Below are positions 1-5,127 of a stretch of DNA of 5,370 nucleotides, in pieces. This DNA comes from Actinomycetes bacterium (GTDB lineage: Bacteria; Actinomycetota; Acidimicrobiia; Acidimicrobiales; Palsa-688): contig JAJZWW010000245.1 of NCBI GenBank assembly GCA_021846485.1, positions 1-5,370 of the forward strand, given 5' to 3'. The notes under the pieces are model-generated. The model saw only the letters and a list, made by a program, of their open reading frames with translations. It was not told where the DNA came from and made no database searches. Each line of letters opens with the position of its first letter. Positions within the stretch are counted from its first letter, which is position 1. A program made the position numbers and the translations under genes.

Positions 1-2
1 TC

Positions 3-92
3 GCCGTCGGGGACGTCCTGGCCGCTCGGGGTCACGCCCGCGTGAGTAGGCAGACCTCAAAAGTGCGAAACTCCACTGAGAGGAGAGCGTGA
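3..92 (+). CDS. possible 3' end of an unidentified upstream gene
   Basis: An open frame enters from the left edge and runs 29 codons to a TGA at 90-92, reading AVGDVLAARGHARV and then a more AT-rich tail. The TGA overlaps the ATG at 92-94 of the truncated recombinase (TGATG), the arrangement expected of two co-translated genes. The first 14 codons mostly end in G or C, as expected of coding DNA here, but the last 15 do not. The two other plus frames stop at 45 and 48. No family can be recognised from so short a stretch, and it may simply be an untranslated leader. Confidence 0.25.
   Translation, partial: AVGDVLAARGHARVSRQTSKVRNSTERRA
78..87 (+). promoter_or_regulatory. ribosome binding site of the truncated recombinase
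   Basis: GAGAGGAGAG is a purine-rich Shine-Dalgarno sequence. Its AGGAG core (81-85) lies 6 nt before ATG 92 but only 3 nt before the alternative in-frame GTG at 89, so it favours ATG 92 as the start. Confidence 0.6.
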
Positions 93-388
93 TGGGGGGG
101 ACCAAGGACCGGGACGGCACCAGCGTGGGAGTAGCCGTCGACGCCTTCTTGTCCTCGCCTCGGCTCGCCAACCCCAACACGGCCCGGGCCTATGCGGCCG
201 TGCTCGACCGGGTGCTCGCCGACCTCGGCTCCGACCGGGCCCTCGTCGAGGTATCCGGCGACGAGCTGGCCGAGGTCGTAGAGCGGGCCTGGGGCAAAGC
301 CGCCCCGGCAACGTGGAACCGCAACCGCGCCGCGCTGTCCTCCTTCCTCGCCTGGTGCGCCAAGAACCGCTACCCGGGGTTCCGGTAG
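92..388 (+). pseudogene. tyrosine recombinase/integrase, N-terminal fragment cut by the transposon end
   Basis: From ATG 92 this encodes 98 residues that match only the N-terminal SAM-like core-binding domain of phage-integrase-type tyrosine recombinases. The visible elements are AVDAFLSSP near the start, a helical middle, and AAPATWNRN followed by ALSSFLAWCAKNRYPG. The full recombinase at 4960-4049 has the same arrangement (AVDRFLSQP and an identical AAPATWNR), so the two are homologous. Their codons for the shared octamer differ and most of the remaining residues differ, so this is an old paralogue and not a recent copy. Family members are about 300 residues long; the whole catalytic domain (R, K, HxxR, H/W, Y) is missing. 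The homology stops where a Tn3-type inverted repeat begins at 376; the last codons and the TAG at 386-388 belong to that repeat. Most simply, the transposon inserted into this gene and the rest lies beyond its other end. It cannot be catalytically active. Confidence 0.8.
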
Positions 389-413
389 CAACTGGCCAGA
401 AAGTGGCGGTAGG
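376..413 (+). repeat. Tn3-family terminal inverted repeat (38 bp), left end of the element
   Basis: The 38-bp stretch starts GGGGTTCCGGTAGCA and ends TAGG. Tn3-family terminal repeats are about 38 bp, start with GGGG at the outer end and end near TAAG. From memory, the Tn4430 repeat starts GGGGTACCGCCAGCA, which agrees at 12 of 15 positions, and Tn4430 also uses a tyrosine recombinase. Its placement supports the call: it begins exactly where the recombinase fragment loses homology, and its inner end lies 18 bp from the stop of the last minus-strand gene. The partner repeat is not in the window, so the call rests on family resemblance and position. TACCC at 371-375 would be the left copy of a 5-bp target duplication. 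Confidence 0.68.
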
Positions 414-431
414 CCGATCTTCGAGCGACCT

Positions 432-803
432 CTACTCGACGATGGGGAGGATTCGGATGCGGAGGCGGGTCTCTTCAAGGACGACGACGGCGCCTTGGTC
501 GAGGGCGTCGGTGATCTGGGCAAGGTTGTCGAGGAGGAGGTCGGCTTGGTGGCTGGGGAGGCGTCCGGTGGCCCGTCGGAAGAGGACCACGGAGGGGCGC
601 GTGGCGCCGGTGCGGGCGAGCAGGGTGCCGAAGTCGGTGTCGGCGGAGAGGAGGGTTCGGTGCTCAGCTCGGGCTAGGGCGAGGACCTCGGGGTCCTTGG
701 CGCGCTGCATCCCGCGGTCGCGGAGGTGGGTGGCGTCGTGGCCGGCGTCGGTGAGGGCGCGGGCGAGGTCGATGGAGAGGCATTGGTCGACGAGGAACCT
801 CAT
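432..803 (-). CDS. DUF5615 PIN-like toxin of a DUF433/DUF5615 pair
   Basis: A 123-residue protein starting MRFLVDQCLS and containing LLSADTDFGTLLA, the hallmarks of the DUF5615 family of small PIN-like (Mut7-C/VapC-related) proteins. The acidic residues expected to bind metal are D6 near the start of strand 1, probably D37 (KDPEV) and D55/D57 in the SADTDFG motif. Family members are predicted ribonucleases and are very often encoded just after a DUF433 protein, as here. The ATG at 803-801 overlaps the DUF433 stop (ATGA), so translation is probably coupled; its own Shine-Dalgarno is poor (GGAG one base before the ATG). The gene ends 18 bp before the inner edge of the inverted repeat and is the last gene inside the element. 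Inferred role: toxin of an addiction module that stabilises the transposon or its plasmid. Toxicity and RNA target are not shown by sequence. Confidence 0.85.
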   Translation of the reverse strand: MRFLVDQCLSIDLARALTDAGHDATHLRDRGMQRAKDPEVLALARAEHRTLLSADTDFGTLLARTGATRPSVVLFRRATGRLPSHQADLLLDNLAQITDALDQGAVVVLEETRLRIRILPIVE

Positions 804-1030
804 GCTCCGCGACGGAGGGGCAGTTCTCGTTCCTGGACGGCTTCGGCGGCGTAGCGGAGGGCTTGGGTGATGTCGTCGGCCTCTAGATCGGGGTAGGAGC
901 GCAGGATCGTTTCGGTGTCCATGCCGTCGGCGACCATGCCGACCACGGTGGCGACGGGGATCCTCATGCCTCGGATGCAGGGCACTCCGCCCATCTGGTC
1001 TGGGTCGACGGTGATGCGGTCAAAGACCAT
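800..1030 (-). CDS. DUF433 antitoxin
   Basis: A 76-residue protein with the diagnostic DUF433 features: ITVDPDQMGGVPCIRGMRIPV at about residues 6-26, in which the GG-P-I-RG-RI-V positions are the conserved ones, and a helical C-terminal part with YPDLEADDITQAL (46-58). DUF433 proteins are short winged-helix or homeodomain-like proteins paired with DUF5615 toxins; by analogy with other type II systems this one would bind the toxin and repress its own promoter. ATG 1030 is chosen because GAAAGGAG lies 6 nt upstream (1044-1037). That site and the first codons lie inside the 3' end of tnpA: the tnpA TGA is at 1022-1020, giving an 11-bp overlap in another frame. The start therefore sits within transposase coding sequence, so the pair is either co-transcribed with tnpA or driven by a promoter inside the tnpA tail. 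It overlaps the toxin gene by 4 bp. Confidence 0.87.
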   Translation of the reverse strand: MVFDRITVDPDQMGGVPCIRGMRIPVATVVGMVADGMDTETILRSYPDLEADDITQALRYAAEAVQERELPLRRGA

Positions 1031-4000
1031 CGGTGGCTCCTTTCGGAGATGGTGAACGTGGTGGGCGCTGCGGTGTGCTCGTGGGGGTGCCGGTTCGCAG
1101 CGGCCGGCGTCCGGTGGGCGGGTTGAGATCGAAGCGGTAATCGCCGTAGGGGTTGATGTGGTGCCACTCGGTGGGAGAGACGTGGGCCAACTGCTCGGCG
1201 GTGATGTCCCATCCCTCCCGCCGGAGCTGGTCGACCACCTCGGCCAGGTAAACGGTGTTCCAGCAGGTCACCGCGGCGGTGACGAGGTTCAAGGCGTTGG
1301 CCTGATCGGCCTGGGCGTCAGGGTCGGCCCGTCGGATCTTGCCGTGGAGGCCGAAGAAGATGCGCTGGCGTAGGGCGTGGAAGGCCTCGCCCTTGTTGAG
1401 CTGGCGGGTGATCTCCCGCCGGTAGGCCGGGTCAGGCAGGTAGCGGAGCAGGAACAGCGTGCGCACGGCCCGACCGTGCTCCACGAGGGCCCGGGTGATG
1501 GTGCTCTGACGGGGCTGGGCTTGGAGCTTGGCCACCAACAGGCTGGCGGTCACCCATCCCTGGTTGAGCGAGGCGGCGATGCGAGCCAGGTCGTCCCAGT
1601 GTCGGGCCACGAGGTCGAGGTCGGCTTTGCCGGTGAGCAGCGGGCCGGCGTTGGGAAAGCCGCCGGTCTCGCCCAGGCGGTACAGCTTGAGGTCCCCCAC
1701 GTCCCGGAGCCTCGGGGCGAACTGCATGCCCAGCAAGTCGAAGAGGGCGAAGATGACGTCGGTCCACCCGGCAGTGTCGGTGGAGTGCTCCTCAGGGCGG
1801 AACTCCAAGGCGTTGTCCAAGATCCCGTCGAGCACCACGGTGGCCTCCCTGATGGAGGAGGAGATGACCCGGGTGGCGAACTGGGCCCAGCGGTCGCTGG
1901 TCCAGGTGTAGACCGACAGCCCCCGGTGGCGGAGCCCGAAGTAGCGGGGCAGCCACCTGGTCGTGGTCGAGGCGACCGGCACGGTGAAGCGCTGGGCGTC
2001 GGAGGAGGACCGGCTGAGGTCTCTCTCCCAGGACCTGGTGATGGGCTGGTCCAGCTGGTGGGAGAGGATGGCACTGGTGGCCGCCTCCAAGGTGTCGGTG
2101 CGCAGGTACCACTCTGCTGCCCAGGCCAGGCGCTCGTAGGAGAGCTTGGCCGCGTCGGCCATGGGGCCGAGGCCGATGTTGGTGGCCAGGGCCAGCACCG
2201 CCGCCAGCCGGTGAATGTCGATGTCGGCCGAGCGGGCGGTGGCCCCGCTGGCGTGGGTGAGGCAGTCGAGAAAGTGGCTCCAGCCGTCGACCTCGATGAG
2301 GACGTCGGTGAGCGACACCCGGGGCAGCCGGTCGGTGATCGCCCGCTCCAGGGAGTCCAGGCCTTCGGGCTGGTCCTCGGCTTCGATCGGGGTGACGACG
2401 AGGCGACCCTCCTCCACCCGCACCTCGGCCCCTCGGGCCAAAGCATCGTCCAGCTTGGCCATGCCGTCGCGGAACTCGGCACGCATGAGCGCCAATCGCT
2501 CTGCCGGGTCGGGGCGCAGGCCGAGAAGACCGTAGGCGTCGCCGCGGTCCTTGCCCCACGCTTCCGGGGGGATGAGGTAGGTGGCCGGGTCGGCATGCCG
2601 TCTGGAGCCGGCCACCCACACGTCTCCGGATCGCAAGGCCTGGCGGAGCTGGGTGAGCAGGCACATCTCCCAGTAGTGCCGGTCGGTTTTCCCCTCGGGG
2701 CGGGAGACGTAGGGGCGCCACGAGCGCGGGACGAAGGCCGTGGGCGCGTCCTCCGGGACGGCTCGGCGCCCCGAGCGGTTGAGGTCGCGCAGGACCTGGA
2801 CGGCGTCCAACAGCTCCTCGGCCCCAGGGCCAGCTCGCAGATCCAGTGCGCCCAGCCACGCCGGCGCCCACGTCCGCAGTTGGGAGTAACGGTGGGCCAG
2901 GAGGTCGAAGTAGTTGTCGTCGGGCGGTCGGGCCAGGGACTCGGCCTCCTCGATGGCCGCGGCCAGGCGCTCGGCGGGGATCTCGGCCAGGATCGCCGCC
3001 CGGAGCGCGTCGGGGGGGATGGCGTCGTCGAGCACCAAGCGGGCCAGCCGGGTGAACAGCACCACCTTGTCGTTGGCCGCCCGGGAGTTGGCCCGCTTCA
3101 GGTCGTCGAGGGCGTGGGAGGAGCGGCTGTGGAGGCGGCCGATGGACTGGTCGGCCAGGTCCACGACCTCATCGACGAGCTCCACGGTCCGGTCGTGGCA
3201 GAACGCAACCAGAGCCGGCCAGCGCCGCTCGGGTCGCATGCGGGCCAAGGCCTGGTTGGTGCGCCGGCGCACCTCGTCGGCCAGTTGGTGGCGACGGTTG
3301 GGGTTGAGCCCGCTCAGGTCCCAGCCGTCGGTCCCCATGGCCCGGAGGAAGGCCAGCTTGTCCAGCTGGGCCCCGATGGCCGTGGGACTGGTGGCCGTGG
3401 CCCCCTCGTCCAGCCAGGAGAGCCGGGTCCGCCCAATGGTGGCGTCCACCACCAGCAGGGCGTCGAGCACCTCCGAGGAGGCGGCGGTGACCGCTGACAG
3501 GCGCCGAGCCAGCTCGTCGAGGGCCCTCGCCCGGGCGGCGACCACCGCCCGCTCCACCACCGACAGGCCCGGGCGCACGATGCGCTCGCCTTGGAGCCAT
3601 CCCAGGGCCAGCTCGAGGAGGAACCGGGCCCGGTCGTGCTCAAGGGCCCGCTCGGTGAGCCAGTCGCCGAGGCGCTTCAGGTCGCCTGAGCCGACGGTCC
3701 GGTAGCCGGCGTGGGCCACGGCCTCGCCCCGGTGATCGAGGACCGTCTTGTAGCGGCCTCCGTAGCCGGCCAGGTCGGCGGGGTCGGCCCCCACCTGCGA
3801 AGCCAGCCAGGACACCGCCGGCGCCGGGGCGCCGGCGAGGTCCTCGGGGAAGAAGCCCAGGTGACGAAGGGCGCAGAGCTGGAGAGCGAGACCGAGGCGG
3901 TTGTCTGCCCGCCGTCTCGACCGGACCAGGGCCAGGTCGGCCGCGTCGAGGGTGTAGTGGGCGCCGACCTCCACCTCAGACAGCTCCGCCGGGAAGGCGT

Positions 4001-4043
4001 CGAGGGCGGCCAGCTCCTCGGAGCGCAGCAACCGGGCGGGCAC
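1020..4043 (-). CDS. tnpA: Tn3-family transposase TnpA (DDE)
   Basis: From GTG 4043 the protein is 1007 residues, the usual size for Tn3-family transposases (about 950-1010). The N-terminal 150 or so residues form the DUF4158 region (LLRSEELAALDAFP, HYTL, LALVRSRRRADNRLGLALQLC). The C-terminal part is the DDE_Tnp_Tn3 domain, with EVDGW (D586), SSSDAQRF (D682), EEHSTDTAGWTD (D756), LNKGEAFHALR (E886), NLVTAAVTCWNTVYL and EWHHINPYGDYRF (to 971). D682, D756 and E886 fit the family DDE triad; the 130-residue spacing from second D to E equals my recollection of Tn3 (D765/E895). The enzyme would cut at the 38-bp ends and drive replicative, cointegrate-forming transposition. The start is placed at GTG 4043, 5 nt after the recombinase TAG (4051-4049), because the frame upstream merely mirrors the recombinase gene; no clear Shine-Dalgarno precedes it, so coupling is likely. 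A TTG at 4031 is a weaker alternative. Residues 974-1007 are an unusual Pro/Arg/Ser/Thr-rich tail overlapping the antitoxin gene. Confidence 0.95.
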   Translation of the reverse strand: MPARLLRSEELAALDAFPAELSEVEVGAHYTLDAADLALVRSRRRADNRLGLALQLCALRHLGFFPEDLAGAPAPAVSWLASQVGADPADLAGYGGRYKTVLDHRGEAVAHAGYRTVGSGDLKRLGDWLTERALEHDRARFLLELALGWLQGERIVRPGLSVVERAVVAARARALDELARRLSAVTAASSEVLDALLVVDATIGRTRLSWLDEGATATSPTAIGAQLDKLAFLRAMGTDGWDLSGLNPNRRHQLADEVRRRTNQALARMRPERRWPALVAFCHDRTVELVDEVVDLADQSIGRLHSRSSHALDDLKRANSRAANDKVVLFTRLARLVLDDAIPPDALRAAILAEIPAERLAAAIEEAESLARPPDDNYFDLLAHRYSQLRTWAPAWLGALDLRAGPGAEELLDAVQVLRDLNRSGRRAVPEDAPTAFVPRSWRPYVSRPEGKTDRHYWEMCLLTQLRQALRSGDVWVAGSRRHADPATYLIPPEAWGKDRGDAYGLLGLRPDPAERLALMRAEFRDGMAKLDDALARGAEVRVEEGRLVVTPIEAEDQPEGLDSLERAITDRLPRVSLTDVLIEVDGWSHFLDCLTHASGATARSADIDIHRLAAVLALATNIGLGPMADAAKLSYERLAWAAEWYLRTDTLEAATSAILSHQLDQPITRSWERDLSRSSSDAQRFTVPVASTTTRWLPRYFGLRHRGLSVYTWTSDRWAQFATRVISSSIREATVVLDGILDNALEFRPEEHSTDTAGWTDVIFALFDLLGMQFAPRLRDVGDLKLYRLGETGGFPNAGPLLTGKADLDLVARHWDDLARIAASLNQGWVTASLLVAKLQAQPRQSTITRALVEHGRAVRTLFLLRYLPDPAYRREITRQLNKGEAFHALRQRIFFGLHGKIRRADPDAQADQANALNLVTAAVTCWNTVYLAEVVDQLRREGWDITAEQLAHVSPTEWHHINPYGDYRFDLNPPTGRRPLRTGTPTSTPQRPPRSPSPKGATDGL
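1037..1044 (-). promoter_or_regulatory. strong ribosome binding site of the DUF433 gene, inside the tnpA tail
   Basis: On the minus strand this reads GAAAGGAG, 6 nt before ATG 1030. It is one of the two strongest Shine-Dalgarno sites in the window, so the antitoxin can be initiated well independently of ribosomes finishing tnpA. The toxin start downstream lacks a comparable site, which would favour more antitoxin than toxin. Confidence 0.7.
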
Positions 4044-4048
4044 CGCTG

Positions 4049-4960
4049 CTACCGCCGCCGGCGCCGAGCCGGGTCGTGGGCGGCGGTCAGGGCGGCGACG
4101 GCCTCGGGCCCGGGGCGGGCGTAGCGCTCCAGGGAGCGAAGCGAGCTGTGCCGGGATTTGCCCATCAGCAGGGGGAGGGACACGTTCTGTTCGGCCAGGT
4201 GGGTGAGGGCCGAGTGCCGCAGCTGGTGGAGGGTCCAGCCGGTGGCGTCGTGGAACACCTCCTCGGCCCGCCGGTATGAGAGGCGGGCCTTGCCGGTCAC
4301 CGGGTCCAGGTCCACCTGGGCCGGGGCCCGGGCCGGGGCGGGGCGGCGCTTGGTGAGGAACACCGGTCCGGTGGTCCTGGCGGCCACCAGGCGGTTGAGC
4401 AGCCGGGCGGCGCTGGCCCCGAAGAACACCCACTCGGTGGCTCCGCCCTTGGATGTCACCCTGGCCCGCTTGTTGTCGATGTCCAGCTCGGCCAGGTCGA
4501 GGGAGAGCACCTCGGAGGCCCGGGCGGCGGACTCATAAAGGAGGCGCCACAGCGCCCGGTCCCGCAGCGCCACATCCTGGCGGCGCCAGAGCCGCTCCAG
4601 CTCGCCGGTGGGGATGGCCCGGGTGCGGTCGGGATGCTCCCGCCGCCGGGACAGGCCAGTGCCGTCGCTGTCCCACCAGCCTCGTGCCCTGGCGTAGGCG
4701 GCGAAGGAGCCGAGGGTGGCCACATGGCGGTTCCAGGTGGCCGGAGCGGCACGGACCCAGCGCTGCTTGGCCACCTCGGCCAGATCGGCGACGTTCAGCT
4801 CCTTGATCGGCACGGAGGCCCCGAGCTGGGCGGTGAGCACCTCCAGGCTCTGGCGGTAGGAGCTGACCGTGGAGGCAGCCAGGTCGGGCTGGGACAAGAA
4901 CCGGTCGACGGCGGCGGCCAGAGTCGGCCCTTCTCGCGACGCCGGTCGCACCCTGCCCAT
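4049..4960 (-). CDS. tnpI: tyrosine recombinase, TnpI-type cointegrate resolvase
   Basis: A complete 303-residue tyrosine recombinase. Residues about 12-95 are the SAM-like core-binding domain (AVDRFLSQP, AAPATWNR). Residues about 115-290 are the catalytic domain, with all conserved residues visible: R147 (ESAARASEVLSL), K171 (TSKGGA), H245 and R248 (LHQLRHS), H271 (GKSRHSS) and the nucleophile Y280 (LERYARP). ATG 4960 is chosen because GGAAGGAGG (4974-4966) precedes it by 5 nt and the core-binding domain starts right after; the frame stays open upstream to 5239, but that stretch lacks domain character and lies antisense to the acetyltransferase start. Directly upstream of tnpA in the same direction, it occupies the place of tnpI in Tn4430-like elements, and no serine resolvase is present. 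Inferred role: site-specific resolution of cointegrates at a site in the intergenic region to its right. It is homologous to the truncated recombinase at 92-388. It could instead be an independent integrase, but the tight linkage to tnpA argues otherwise. The gene symbol is given by role and position. Confidence 0.92.
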   Translation of the reverse strand: MGRVRPASREGPTLAAAVDRFLSQPDLAASTVSSYRQSLEVLTAQLGASVPIKELNVADLAEVAKQRWVRAAPATWNRHVATLGSFAAYARARGWWDSDGTGLSRRREHPDRTRAIPTGELERLWRRQDVALRDRALWRLLYESAARASEVLSLDLAELDIDNKRARVTSKGGATEWVFFGASAARLLNRLVAARTTGPVFLTKRRPAPARAPAQVDLDPVTGKARLSYRRAEEVFHDATGWTLHQLRHSALTHLAEQNVSLPLLMGKSRHSSLRSLERYARPGPEAVAALTAAHDPARRRRR

Positions 4961-4965
4961 CAGCC

Positions 4966-4974
4966 CCTCCTTCC
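4966..4974 (-). promoter_or_regulatory. ribosome binding site deciding the recombinase start
   Basis: On the minus strand this is GGAAGGAGG, close to a perfect Shine-Dalgarno sequence, 5 nt before ATG 4960. It sets the start of the recombinase and rules against the 93-residue longer reading that begins at 5239. Confidence 0.8.
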
Positions 4975-5003
4975 GTGATGTCGCACAGAACGCGTACCGG
5001 GCG

Positions 5004-5009
5004 AGCCTA
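5004..5009 (-). promoter_or_regulatory. possible -10 element for the recombinase-transposase operon
   Basis: On the minus strand TAGGCT fits the actinobacterial -10 pattern TANNNT and lies about 43 bp before ATG 4960. No convincing -35 hexamer is seen upstream. It partly overlaps the plus-strand TACGCT of the left direct repeat (5008-5013), so the recombinase or another repeat-binding protein could influence it. Confidence 0.3.
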
Positions 5010-5024
5010 CGCTCAGCGGCGTGG
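5007..5024 (+). repeat. direct repeat copy 1 (18 bp)
   Basis: CTACGCTCAGCGGCGTGG matches 5110-5127 at 15 of 18 positions, differing only in the 3 central bases. Each copy is itself an imperfect dyad (CTACGC ... GCGTGG, 5 of 6 pairs). It lies 35 bp left of the 25-bp palindrome. It could be an accessory recombinase-binding motif or an operator. Confidence 0.55.
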
Positions 5025-5059
5025 GCCCGCACGGTGACACCGCGACGGGCCGAGGATGC

Positions 5060-5084
5060 CGCAGGGAATGGGCTATTCCCTGCG
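5060..5084. repeat. perfect 10-bp inverted repeat with 5-bp centre; candidate recombination core or operator
   Basis: CGCAGGGAAT (5060-5069) and ATTCCCTGCG (5075-5084) are perfect reverse complements around GGGCT. Read as 9-bp arms, the centre is 7 bp, within the range of tyrosine-recombinase core sites (two inverted binding arms around a 6-8 bp crossover region). It sits about 100 bp upstream of the recombinase start, where Tn4430-type elements keep their internal resolution site, and is flanked by direct repeats. It also lies just upstream of the acetyltransferase -10, so a repressor operator is the main alternative. A transcription terminator is unlikely: there is no T-run and no converging gene end. 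Confidence 0.6.
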
Positions 5085-5109
5085 AAGTCGGCCGGGGGTG
5101 GACCGGCCT

Positions 5110-5127
5110 CTACGCTGCCCGGCGTGG
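5110..5127 (+). repeat. direct repeat copy 2 (18 bp), overlapping the acetyltransferase promoter and start
   Basis: CTACGCTGCCCGGCGTGG is the second copy of the 5007-5024 repeat, 103 bp away in the same orientation and 25 bp right of the palindrome. It includes the TACGCT -10 element and the GTG start of the acetyltransferase, so any protein bound here would be expected to affect that gene. Confidence 0.5.
5111..5116 (+). promoter_or_regulatory. -10 element of a leaderless promoter for the acetyltransferase
   Basis: TACGCT fits TANNNT and is followed after 7 nt by GTG 5124, the spacing at which transcription begins on the start codon itself. Leaderless transcripts of this form are common in actinobacteria. 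No Shine-Dalgarno precedes the GTG, which agrees with this reading. No good -35 hexamer is visible. Confidence 0.5.

Noticed and set aside
28..65. Second GGGGTC-starting sequence as another Tn3-type terminal repeat
   Set aside because: After the first five bases it does not match the 376-413 repeat, and it does not coincide with any gene break.
1377..3497. Plus-strand open frame of 706 codons
   Set aside because: It is the antisense shadow of tnpA in high-GC DNA: Gly/Val/Glu/Gln-rich, no recognisable domain, and opposite to a well-supported transposase.
4044..4433. Upstream extension of the transposase frame, giving a 1137-residue protein
   Set aside because: This stretch overlaps the catalytic C-terminus of the recombinase in another frame and has a biased Pro/Arg/Gly make-up with no family resemblance. 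The transposase homology begins just after GTG 4043.
4990..5007. Degenerate right terminal repeat around GCGTACCGGGCGAGCC
   Set aside because: Only a TACCGG core agrees with the reverse complement of the left repeat; the terminal CCCC and the inner half are absent, so it would be a chance match.
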